Origin: Deltaproteobacteria bacterium | GTDB lineage: Bacteria > Desulfobacterota > SM23-61 | DNA length: 9,434 nt | NCBI GenBank assembly: GCA_026388915.1 | Contig: JAPLIW010000720.1 | Location: 1 to 9,434 of the forward strand | Reading direction: 5' to 3' | Shown: piece after piece, positions 1 to 6,061 of the stretch | Layout: every line of letters begins with the position of its first letter | Position numbering within the stretch: position 1 is the stretch's first letter | Notes under the pieces: model-generated | What the model was told of the DNA's origin: nothing | The model's input: only the letters and a program-made list of their open reading frames with translations | Databases searched by the model: none | Position numbers and translations under genes: made by a program

Positions 1-158
1 AGAAGATCTATTCCGATGCGGTCAAGGTCATTAAAGAAGAAGTCTTATGGGCGTGGGCCTACCAGCAGATTGACATCTATGGAGTCAATGAACGGTTGAA
101 CTGGAAAGCCCGCACGGACGAACTTATGGTGGTATTTGACATGGCCTTCAAGAAATGA
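1..158 (+). CDS. ABC transporter substrate-binding protein, family 5 (Opp/Dpp type), C-terminal fragment
   Basis: Only the last 51 codons are present; the first whole codon is at base 3 and the stop is TGA at 156-158. The peptide includes KEEVLWAWAYQQIDIYGV and ends in MVVFDMAFKK. This resembles the C-terminus of periplasmic family 5 solute-binding proteins, where a run of aromatic residues and a short IYGV-type stretch precede the last helix. Such proteins bind peptides, nickel chelates or similar solutes in the periplasm and deliver them to an ABC permease. The substrate cannot be inferred from this tail. The first two bases of the element at 157-287 supply the G and A of the stop codon (see findings). 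The upstream partner genes lie outside the window. Confidence 0.7.
   Translation, partial: KIYSDAVKVIKEEVLWAWAYQQIDIYGVNERLNWKARTDELMVVFDMAFKK
148..156. repeat. Target-site duplication of element copy 1, left side
   Basis: TCAAGAAAT, repeated exactly at 288-296 on the other side of the 131-bp element. The left copy covers codons near the end of the transporter gene and the first base of its stop codon. Confidence 0.8.
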
Positions 159-287
159 TGATCTCGTAGAAAGTCTCTTGGAGCGTCACCCCGGCGAAAG
201 CCGGGGTCCAGAACATCTTGAAATAACTGGATTCCGGCTTTCGCCGGAATGACGAATTCTATGTAATTGCGACTTTTTACGAGTTAA
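157..287 (+). mobile_element. Miniature inverted-repeat element (MITE-like), copy 1
   Basis: A 131-bp non-coding segment nearly identical to the reverse complement of 1217-1346. Its ends are imperfect terminal inverted repeats built on CTCGTAAAAAGTC (left copy CTCGTAGAAAGTC). It is bounded by a 9-bp direct repeat TCAAGAAAT at 148-156 and 288-296, which is the expected target duplication. Inside are two hairpins: ACCCCGGC-GAAA-GCCGGGGT at 188-207 and ATTCCGGC-TTTC-GCCGGAAT at 231-250. It has no reading frame that could be a transposase, so it would have to be moved in trans. The parent transposase is not in this window. Confidence 0.85.
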
Positions 288-296
288 TCAAGAAAT
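288..296. repeat. Target-site duplication of element copy 1, right side
   Basis: TCAAGAAAT, identical to 148-156. It is followed by AG, so removing the element and one duplicate restores an AAA TAG end to the transporter gene. Confidence 0.8.
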
Positions 297-318
297 AGGG
301 TTCCTGAAAAAATGACCT

Positions 319-347
319 GTGGGGGCGGGTTTCAAATCCGCCCCCAC
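319..347. repeat. Perfect 10-bp GC-rich hairpin upstream of plsC
   Basis: GTGGGGGCGG at 319-328 pairs perfectly with CCGCCCCCAC at 338-347 around a 9-base loop. No T run follows, so it is not a classical intrinsic terminator. It ends 15 bases before the acyltransferase ATG, where a Shine-Dalgarno would be expected and none is visible. It may be a dispersed intergenic palindrome, or it may affect readthrough or translation. Confidence 0.7.
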
Positions 348-362
348 GCCTGTTGATTCATC

Positions 363-1202
363 ATGAATCCTTCTCGCTCCTTCGAACTTCCTGCTTTTCT
401 TCGCGCTTTATTCTTGGTCCTATCCGCCGCCATTTACACCGCTATTCTCGGCCCGCCGGCTTTGGCCAGCTGTTTCCTGGACCGCTCCCGCCGATGGCCC
501 TCCTTCTTCCAGGGCCTCTGGGTCGACTGGCTTCTCAGGACCAACGGCATTCATATCCGCCTGGAAGGAATGGAGAACCTGAAGAAAGATCAATCCTATA
601 TTCTGGTCTCCAACCACGCCAGCATCCTGGATATACCCGCGCTCATTTCGGCTGCTCCTTTCCCGGTGCGGTTCCTGGCCAAAAAATCCCTCCTCTGGTT
701 CCCCATCTTCGGCTGGGTTCTGTATTTCTCCGGCCATATTCTCATCGACCGGCAGAGTGCTCAGTCGACGCTTAGGAGCCTGAAGAAGGCCCCTTCCCTC
801 CTCAAGAAGGGGATTTCCATCATTGTTTTCCCCGAGGGAACCCGGAGCCCGGACGGGGAGGTGCAGGAATTCAAGCGCGGGGCTTTTCTGCTGGCCCGGC
901 ACTCCAAGGTCCCGGTTGTACCGATCTCGATTATCGGGACTTATGAGATGCTTCCCCGGCAAGGCTGGTGCTTCTGGCCCGGAACCATGCACATCCGCAT
1001 GGGCGAACCCAATCCCACCCGCGACCTGTCCCACCAGGAATCGAGAGGTTTGATGAGGAGAGTCCGGGAGACGATTATCGAAAATCAGAAAGAAGGAAGA
1101 ACGGAACTGGAATTTGAGAGCGAGGAGCGGGGCGAAAGACCAGATGACGGGATGGAAGATGCGGGGGAGGAGGGTACGGGAGCCCCAGTGTTGAATCATT
1201 AG
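363..1202 (+). CDS. plsC: 1-acyl-sn-glycerol-3-phosphate acyltransferase (PlsC/LPLAT family)
   Basis: The protein has 279 residues. The family transfers an acyl chain to lysophosphatidic acid to make phosphatidic acid at the inner membrane, the second acylation in phospholipid synthesis. A hydrophobic N-terminal segment (about residues 11-35) fits membrane attachment. The catalytic HX4D motif is NHASILD at 84-90 (His85, Asp90). The substrate-binding motif FPEGTRSPDG starts at 156, and a KRGAF plus VPVVPISI block follows at 171-190. The C-terminal ~35 residues are acidic and look disordered. The ATG at 363 gives a full-length family member, although no good ribosome site precedes it and a hairpin sits just upstream. 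It lies alone between two inverted copies of a miniature element, and neither neighbour suggests a pathway link. Acyltransferases of this family can also act on lysolipids other than LPA. Confidence 0.88.
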   Translation: MNPSRSFELPAFLRALFLVLSAAIYTAILGPPALASCFLDRSRRWPSFFQGLWVDWLLRTNGIHIRLEGMENLKKDQSYILVSNHASILDIPALISAAPFPVRFLAKKSLLWFPIFGWVLYFSGHILIDRQSAQSTLRSLKKAPSLLKKGISIIVFPEGTRSPDGEVQEFKRGAFLLARHSKVPVVPISIIGTYEMLPRQGWCFWPGTMHIRMGEPNPTRDLSHQESRGLMRRVRETIIENQKEGRTELEFESEERGERPDDGMEDAGEEGTGAPVLNH

Positions 1203-1207
1203 GGCTC

Positions 1208-1216
1208 AGGGTTGAT
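1208..1216. repeat. Target-site duplication of element copy 2, left side
   Basis: AGGGTTGAT, identical to 1347-1355. It differs from the duplication around copy 1, so the two copies inserted independently. Confidence 0.75.
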
Positions 1217-1346
1217 GATCTCGTAAAAAGTCGCAATTCCATAGAATTCGTCATTCCGGCGAAAGCCGGAATCCAGTTATTTCAAGACGTTCTGGACCCC
1301 GGCTTCCGCCGGGGTGACGCTTCAAGAGACTTTTTACGAGATCATC
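1217..1346 (-). mobile_element. Miniature inverted-repeat element (MITE-like), copy 2, inverted
   Basis: A 130-bp non-coding segment matching the reverse complement of copy 1 (157-287) with few differences. Its ends form a perfect 16-bp inverted repeat, GATCTCGTAAAAAGTC. The 9-bp repeat AGGGTTGAT at 1208-1216 and 1347-1355 flanks it; the match extends two more bases (TC), so the exact ends are uncertain by about two bases. Hairpins lie at 1253-1272 (GAAA loop) and 1296-1315 (TTCC loop). It begins 14 bases after the plsC stop codon and may end or stabilise that transcript. Confidence 0.85.
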
Positions 1347-1355
1347 AGGGTTGAT
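1347..1355. repeat. Target-site duplication of element copy 2, right side
   Basis: AGGGTTGAT, identical to 1208-1216. Confidence 0.75.
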
Positions 1356-1403
1356 TGTTCAATGTTAGGAAAGACAGGAACTTTAGGTTAGGAAGGAGGA
1401 GAG

Positions 1404-1514
1404 TTGAAACGCTGTCGACTCTGTAAAACTGTAAAGACCGAGGATCCGTTTTTCCATAGAACCCATTCCAATTCTAATCGCTGCCGTCCATCAATCTCTT
1501 CCAAACTAACATAA
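1404..1514 (+). CDS. Possible 36-residue CxxC small protein or gene remnant
   Basis: A strong Shine-Dalgarno AAGGAGG (1393-1399) lies four bases before a TTG start. The frame then runs 36 codons to a TAA. It starts MKRCRLCKTVKTEDPFFH and contains RTHSNSNRCR. The CRLC pair, a PFF-type stretch and a later Cys recall the start of short zinc-ribbon proteins of the form CxxCx(n)CxxC, but the final Cys is absent (RCRPS). It could be a decayed remnant of such a gene, a real microprotein, or chance. No function is assigned. The surrounding DNA is more AT-rich than the neighbouring genes. Confidence 0.25.
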   Translation: MKRCRLCKTVKTEDPFFHRTHSNSNRCRPSISSKLT

Positions 1515-1603
1515 ATTCCATAGCTTATAAGAATATAAGCCTTCCCTCGAGCGGCATAGTTCTTGCCTCTAGTATTCAGGGGATTGAATCCGCCAAACGA
1601 GGG

Positions 1604-2017
1604 ATGGAGATGGAACCGGCAAAAATTGTTGCCCGCTATGGCAACGGACGGATGGTCAAGGGATACACCAAGAATTTTTTCCCCAAAAAGGACATTTTCC
1701 ATATCTCGCCGGTGGAAGCCAAAGATACGGGGCAAATGGTGGAGATTCGAATCCCGGAATTGAAAGGGGTGTTCATCGTCCGCGATTTTGCGGGCGACCC
1801 GAAGTATCAAGAGCAAAAGACCTTTCCCTATGCCGTCCCTATACACGGACTGAAAGTTGAAGTAACCTTTAAAGATGGAGAAGTAATCGTGGGATCCACC
1901 GTTTGTCTCAGTTCCAATAGGCTTGGCTTCTTCCTCTTCCCCTGCGACCCGAATTGCAACACGCTGCGGGTTTTTGTGGTGAGGGGAGCGGTGCAGTGGG
2001 TTCGTCCGCTTTTTTAA
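1604..2017 (+). CDS. DUF6982-like protein with two similar beta-rich halves
   Basis: The protein has 137 residues and no signal peptide or membrane segment. It resembles the small DUF6982 proteins that I associate with deltaproteobacteria, whose function is unknown; this match is from memory. Residues 7-36 begin KIVARYGNGRMVKGYT and residues 84-113 begin KVEVTFKDGEVIVGST. The two blocks align without gaps, each ending in a Pro, and each is later followed by a VFIVR or VFVVR strand (56-60 and 123-127). This suggests an internal duplication of a small beta-barrel-like unit. The second half has three Cys (101, 114, 118) that the first lacks. ATG codons at 1604 and 1610 are both possible; GAGGG just upstream favours the second slightly. 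It stands alone, with lower GC than the peptidase gene that follows. Confidence 0.65.
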   Translation: MEMEPAKIVARYGNGRMVKGYTKNFFPKKDIFHISPVEAKDTGQMVEIRIPELKGVFIVRDFAGDPKYQEQKTFPYAVPIHGLKVEVTFKDGEVIVGSTVCLSSNRLGFFLFPCDPNCNTLRVFVVRGAVQWVRPLF

Positions 2018-2066
2018 ACCCGCCTCCTGATTTTCCCCGCTGGAAATCTTGGCCATTCCAGGTTAA

Positions 2067-2072
2067 TATAAT
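2067..2072 (+). promoter_or_regulatory. Possible -10 element for the M20 peptidase gene
   Basis: A perfect TATAAT stands 53 bases before the peptidase ATG, within TTAATATAAT. No recognisable -35 box lies at the right distance, so this is a weak call based on the -10 alone. Confidence 0.3.
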
Positions 2073-2125
2073 CCCGATTCTTATCCATTTGCAGCAAAGA
2101 CTCCGAAAGATAGGAGATTAGAGAA

Positions 2126-3496
2126 ATGGCCGCATGGGAAACTTACCTGCATAAGAATAAAGAAAGGTTCATTAACGAGCTGCTGGACTTCCTGCGGATT
2201 CCCAGTATTTCCGCTTTGCCCGCGCATGCGGCCGAGGTACAGCGTGCGGCCCAGTGGGTGGAAAAGCGCATGAAAGATGCGGGGGTCGAGTCCGTCCGGA
2301 TCCTGCCCACAGGCGGCCACCCGGTGGTCTACGGGGAGTGGCTCCATGCCCCGGGCAAGCCGACCGTTTTGATCTACGGCCATTTCGACACCCAGCCGGT
2401 TGACCCCCTGAACCTGTGGGACAGCCCTCCTTTTGAGCCGGTCATCAAGGACGGCCGAATCTACGCCCGCGGGGCATCGGACAACAAGGGAAACCTCTTC
2501 ATCCCCCTTACCGTCGTCGAGGCCATGCTCAAGACCGTCGGGAAGTTACCCTTAAACCTGAAATTCCTCTTCGAAGGCCAGGAAGAGATCGGAAGTCCCC
2601 AGCTGCAACATCTGATCGCGGCCCATAAAGATCTTTTTTCCTGCGACATGGTGTTCAGCGCCGATGGGGGCCAGTGGAGTGAGGACCACCCGGGCCTAGT
2701 GCTGGGCACTCGAGGGCTGAGCGCGGTTTTCATCGATATCCAGGGGCCGGATCATGACCTCCATTCCGGCACCTACGGCGGGGCAGTGGCGAACCCCATC
2801 CACGCCCTGGTCCAGATCCTGGACTCATTGCACGACCGGGAGGGAAGGATCATGGTGGAGGGGTTCTACGACAAGGTCCGGCGCCTTACCGCAGAGGAGA
2901 AAGCCGAGATGGCCGAAATTCCTTTCCAGGAGGCTGAGTTTCTGCGCGAGCCGGGGTCGGTCTCCGTTTTCGGGGAGCCCGGATTCAACACGTACGAACG
3001 GACCTGGGCCCGCCCGACCCTGGAGATTAACGGCATATGGGGCGGCTTCCAGGGCGAAGGCCTGAAAACCGTTCTGCCCAGTACGGCCCACGCCAAAATT
3101 TCCTGCCGGCTGGTGGCCGACCAGGATCCTGCCCAAATCGCCGATCTGGTTGTGAAACACATCCATAAAGTTGCTCCGCCGGGAGTGAAGGTAACCATCG
3201 ATAAAGGCGGCGGATCTTTCCCCTATCTCATACCCCCCGATCACCGGGGACTGGGAATCGCCGCCTTGGTCCTCAAGGACCTTTACGGCAAGGAGCCCTA
3301 CAAAATCCGCAGCGGCGGGACGATCCCGGCCAATGCCATGTTCCTCGAACATCTGAAGGCCTACACCGTCGTCTTCGGTTTTGGCCTGGAGGACGAGCGC
3401 CTGCACTCGCCCAACGAATTCTTCCGGCTCTCCAGCTTCGAACGGGGCCAGAAGGCTTACGGAATACTCTTGGAGAGACTTGGGGCCACGGGCTAA
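2126..3496 (+). CDS. M20-family metallodipeptidase (CNDP/DapE-like)
   Basis: The protein has 456 residues and is cytosolic, with no signal peptide. M20 enzymes use two metal ions, usually zinc or manganese, to cut short peptides or related amide bonds. The set of active-site residues is complete: His86 and Asp88 in YGHFDTQP, bridging Asp119 in RGASDNKGN, catalytic Glu153 and metal ligand Glu154 in EGQEEIGSP, Asp180 in FSADGG, and His427 in ERLHSPNE. The inserted dimerisation domain runs from about 195 to 370, with DLHSGTYGG at 211-219 and the TLEINGIWGGFQGEG block at 298-312. This layout fits the carnosinase-like dipeptidase branch better than the DapE or ArgE branches. TAGGAG (2111-2116) nine bases before the ATG supports the start. 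The gene stands alone, and its physiological substrate cannot be read from sequence. Confidence 0.92.
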   Translation: MAAWETYLHKNKERFINELLDFLRIPSISALPAHAAEVQRAAQWVEKRMKDAGVESVRILPTGGHPVVYGEWLHAPGKPTVLIYGHFDTQPVDPLNLWDSPPFEPVIKDGRIYARGASDNKGNLFIPLTVVEAMLKTVGKLPLNLKFLFEGQEEIGSPQLQHLIAAHKDLFSCDMVFSADGGQWSEDHPGLVLGTRGLSAVFIDIQGPDHDLHSGTYGGAVANPIHALVQILDSLHDREGRIMVEGFYDKVRRLTAEEKAEMAEIPFQEAEFLREPGSVSVFGEPGFNTYERTWARPTLEINGIWGGFQGEGLKTVLPSTAHAKISCRLVADQDPAQIADLVVKHIHKVAPPGVKVTIDKGGGSFPYLIPPDHRGLGIAALVLKDLYGKEPYKIRSGGTIPANAMFLEHLKAYTVVFGFGLEDERLHSPNEFFRLSSFERGQKAYGILLERLGATG

Positions 3497-3501
3497 AAAT
3501 T

Positions 3502-3520
3502 AGGGTGCAGGGTGCAGGGG
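3502..3520. repeat. Short 7-bp tandem repeat in the spacer before ftsK
   Basis: AGGGTGC occurs twice in tandem, followed by AGGGGG. It lies six bases after the peptidase stop codon. It is low-complexity intergenic sequence with no assigned role. Confidence 0.5.
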
Positions 3521-3619
3521 GCCTTCACCACTCAACAATCAACACTTAACACTTACTAAGGAGTCCATTATAGTCTAAACATCATTGGTTGGAAAACCTT
3601 TCCTTTTGAAAACCTCGAA

Positions 3620-3701
3620 CTGGACTCCGGCTTTCCCCGGAGTGACGGATATTAGAAAGGCATGGCTCTTTATAGTCATTCCGGCGGAAGCCGGAATCCA
3701 G
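3620..3701. repeat. Pair of GNRA-loop palindromes, third locus
   Basis: Two ~27-bp palindromes of the family found inside the miniature elements occur here without the element ends. One is at 3620-3647 (CTCC/GGAG stem, one internal mismatch). The other is at 3675-3701 (ATTCCGGC-GGAA-GCCGGAAT). They are arranged back to back, opposite to the order in the elements. The rest of the 3497-3818 spacer holds the short tandem repeat and the ftsK promoter; no gene was seen in it. Confidence 0.75.
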
Positions 3702-3781
3702 GATGATTTAAAGACCAAATCCCCGTCCAGATAATTATGGTCTCATTAGTAACACTGAATACCGTACTCCTCGGTTTTCTT

Positions 3782-3810
3782 TTGACTTTCCCATTTTTCC
3801 GGATTATCAT
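3782..3810 (+). promoter_or_regulatory. Sigma70-like promoter for ftsK
   Basis: TTGACT (3782-3787) and TATCAT (3805-3810) each match the consensus at five of six positions and are separated by the optimal 17 bases. Transcription would be expected to start at about 3816-3818, immediately before the ATG at 3819. Confidence 0.55.
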
Positions 3811-3818
3811 TTTTTCAA

Positions 3819-6023
3819 ATGGGAAAGGCAGCTTCATCAGACCGGTCAAATTTGAAAAGGGAGATCCTCGGGATTTCCCTCCTGGCCCTCGCGGTCCTGC
3901 TGGCTCTGAGCCTTTTTTCCTTCAATCCCGACGACGTTTCCCTGAACAATCAACCCTCTGACCCCCAAAAGACCGCCAACCTGGCAGGGGTGGCGTGGTC
4001 TTACCTGGCCGATATCTTTTTCCAGATCTTCGGGTTAACCGCTTTCCTCTGGCCTTTGGTCCTCGCTTTTTTGGCCCTGAAGCTGATCCGCTCTCCGGAG
4101 ATCTCCCTGCCACCCTTGAAAGTCGTCTCCTGGATGGGCCTGTTCCTGACGGTCAACGGGCTCCTTTCCCTCGGCCTGGGAAAGATTAGTATTCTGGGAG
4201 GGGCCTTTGACAGCGGCGGAGCCCTGGGCCGCATCATCGCCCATACGGGTGAAAGGTTTCTCAATCTTATTGGGGCAGCCCTGCTCCTGGCCCTGGCCCT
4301 GGTGGTGTGTATGATGGTCATCACCAACCTTTCCTGGATGGAGGTGAGCCAGGGAGTGAGTCAGCTGTACTTTTCAGCCATTGAGAAGTGGCAGGATTTT
4401 TTGAAGGCCCGGAGAAAAAAGAAGAAAGAGGAGGCCAAAAAACTTAAAGAGCCCATCCCTCCGGTAATTGTGGATCAATCCGTCGAGCCGCCCAAAGAAA
4501 AACCCCCGGTGGTGGTGCGGGAAAAACAGGAGCACCTCCCCTTCCTGGACTTCCGGGGCTCTTACGTCCTGCCTCCCCTTTCTTTGCTCGAGAACCCCGA
4601 GCAGAAAGAGGTCAAAGTAGATCGAGAAAGCCTCCTGGCCAATGCCAAAATCCTGGAGAAGAGACTGTCGGATTTTGGCGTGGAAGGCAAAGTGGTGGAA
4701 GTCCGGCCCGGGCCGGTGATCACCATGTACGAGTATGAGCCCGCCCCCGGGGTGAAGATCAACAAGATCGTCGGCCTGAGCGATGACCTGGCCCTGGCCC
4801 TGCGGGCCATCAGCGTGAGGATTGTGGCTCCCATTCCCGGAAAGGCTGCGGTGGGAATCGAGATTCCCAACTCCATCCGGGAACCGGTTTACCTCAAGGA
4901 TCTCCTGGGCGCGGAAGATTTTTTCAATTCCGAATCCAAGCTCAGCCTGGCTCTGGGCAAGGACATTTTCGGAACCCCCTTTGTCACCAACCTGGGAAAG
5001 ATGCCCCACCTCCTGGTCGCGGGGGCCACGGGCACGGGGAAAAGCGTCTCCTTGAATTCCATGGTCTGCAGCATCCTCTACAAGGCCGACCCGGAAGAGG
5101 TAAAGTTCCTGATGATCGACCCCAAGCGCCTGGAGCTGTCGATCTACGACGGGATTCCCCACCTCCTCCATCCGGTCGTTTTTGACCCCAAAGAGGCGGC
5201 CAGGGTCCTTCGCTGGGCCACCCAGGAGATGGAGGTCCGCTACCGCCTGATGGCCGAGAAGGGAGTCCGGAACATCGAGCGGTACAACCAGAAGGTGGAG
5301 AAAGAGAAAAAAGAACAGCGGAAGAAGCCGTCCCTGCCCCTGCCCCCGGAAGGAGAAAAGGCCGAAGGACAGGGGGGAGAGCCCGGCCAGCCCCTCCCCT
5401 ACATCGTCATCGATGAACTGGCCGACCTGATGATGGTCTCGGCGCGGGACGTGGAAGCCTCTCTCACCCGTTTGGCCCAGATGGCCCGGGCGGCGGGCAT
5501 TCACCTGCTGCTGGCCACCCAGCGTCCCTCCGTGGATGTCCTCACCGGGGTGATCAAGGCGAACTTCCCCACCCGGATTTCCTTCCAGGTCTCTTCCAAG
5601 ACCGACTCCCGCACCATCCTGGATGCCAACGGAGCCGAGCATCTCCTGGGATCGGGGGATATGCTCTTTCTGCCCCCGGGCACGTCCCGCCTCACTCGGG
5701 TTCACGGGGCCTATGTCTCGGAGGTAGAGATCCTCCGGGTGGTGGAGCACTGGAAGAAACAGGGACGACCGGTCTATGACCAGTCCATCCTGGAGGCGAA
5801 AGAAGGGACTCCGGAAGCGGATGCGGACGGCTACGATGAAATGTATGACCAGGCTGTGGCCCTGGTCACGGATACGCGTCAGGCCTCCATCTCCATGATC
5901 CAGAGGCGCCTGAGGGTGGGATACAACCGGGCGGCGCGGATGATCGAAAAGATGGAGCAGGAAGGTGTAGTCGGCCCGGCCGACGGCAGCAGGCCGCGGG
6001 AAGTCTACGCCAGGAAGCTGTAA
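3819..6023 (+). CDS. ftsK: DNA translocase FtsK/SpoIIIE
   Basis: The protein has 734 residues. FtsK is a hexameric ATPase at the division septum that pumps chromosome ends to the correct daughter cell and activates dimer resolution at dif. Four hydrophobic segments lie near residues 16-36, 65-90, 103-127 and 149-170, followed by a short Lys/Glu/Pro-rich linker (195-240). That linker is far shorter than in E. coli and nearer to the SpoIIIE plan. The motor has Walker A GATGTGKS (402-409), Walker B YIVIDELADLMM (528-539), and the LLATQRPSVDVLTGVIK segment (564-580). A charged insertion occupies about 493-524. The gamma winged-helix domain (about 672-734) reads ISMIQRRLRVGYNRAARMIE, the standard form that reads polar DNA motifs. 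No Shine-Dalgarno precedes the ATG, and an in-frame stop lies at 3783-3785. It heads a probable operon with lolA and rimO. Confidence 0.96.
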   Translation: MGKAASSDRSNLKREILGISLLALAVLLALSLFSFNPDDVSLNNQPSDPQKTANLAGVAWSYLADIFFQIFGLTAFLWPLVLAFLALKLIRSPEISLPPLKVVSWMGLFLTVNGLLSLGLGKISILGGAFDSGGALGRIIAHTGERFLNLIGAALLLALALVVCMMVITNLSWMEVSQGVSQLYFSAIEKWQDFLKARRKKKKEEAKKLKEPIPPVIVDQSVEPPKEKPPVVVREKQEHLPFLDFRGSYVLPPLSLLENPEQKEVKVDRESLLANAKILEKRLSDFGVEGKVVEVRPGPVITMYEYEPAPGVKINKIVGLSDDLALALRAISVRIVAPIPGKAAVGIEIPNSIREPVYLKDLLGAEDFFNSESKLSLALGKDIFGTPFVTNLGKMPHLLVAGATGTGKSVSLNSMVCSILYKADPEEVKFLMIDPKRLELSIYDGIPHLLHPVVFDPKEAARVLRWATQEMEVRYRLMAEKGVRNIERYNQKVEKEKKEQRKKPSLPLPPEGEKAEGQGGEPGQPLPYIVIDELADLMMVSARDVEASLTRLAQMARAAGIHLLLATQRPSVDVLTGVIKANFPTRISFQVSSKTDSRTILDANGAEHLLGSGDMLFLPPGTSRLTRVHGAYVSEVEILRVVEHWKKQGRPVYDQSILEAKEGTPEADADGYDEMYDQAVALVTDTRQASISMIQRRLRVGYNRAARMIEKMEQEGVVGPADGSRPREVYARKL

Positions 6024-6061
6024 AAGTGGATCCCATCCTCGGCGAGGGAGCAAGGCAGAAG

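Noticed and set aside
148..1355. Composite transposon: plsC carried between two inverted element copies
   Set aside because: Each copy has its own, different 9-bp duplication (TCAAGAAAT and AGGGTTGAT). A composite insertion would show one duplication at the outer ends only.
1388..2056. 222-codon minus-strand frame longer than the sense gene
   Set aside because: The plus-strand 137-residue protein has a family-like pattern and internal symmetry. The antisense product has no coherent motif and no ribosome site was seen.
157..3701. CRISPR array
   Set aside because: The repeats are palindromes at scattered sites in both orientations, without regular spacing or unique spacers.
3737..3961. Hydrophobic 74-codon plus-strand frame before and into ftsK
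   Set aside because: Its second half is ftsK read in the wrong frame, and it overlaps the ftsK promoter. There is no ribosome site.
6026..6061. GTG start for lolA three bases after ftsK
   Set aside because: It puts 12 polar residues before the signal peptide. ATG 6062 gives a normal secretory N-terminus.
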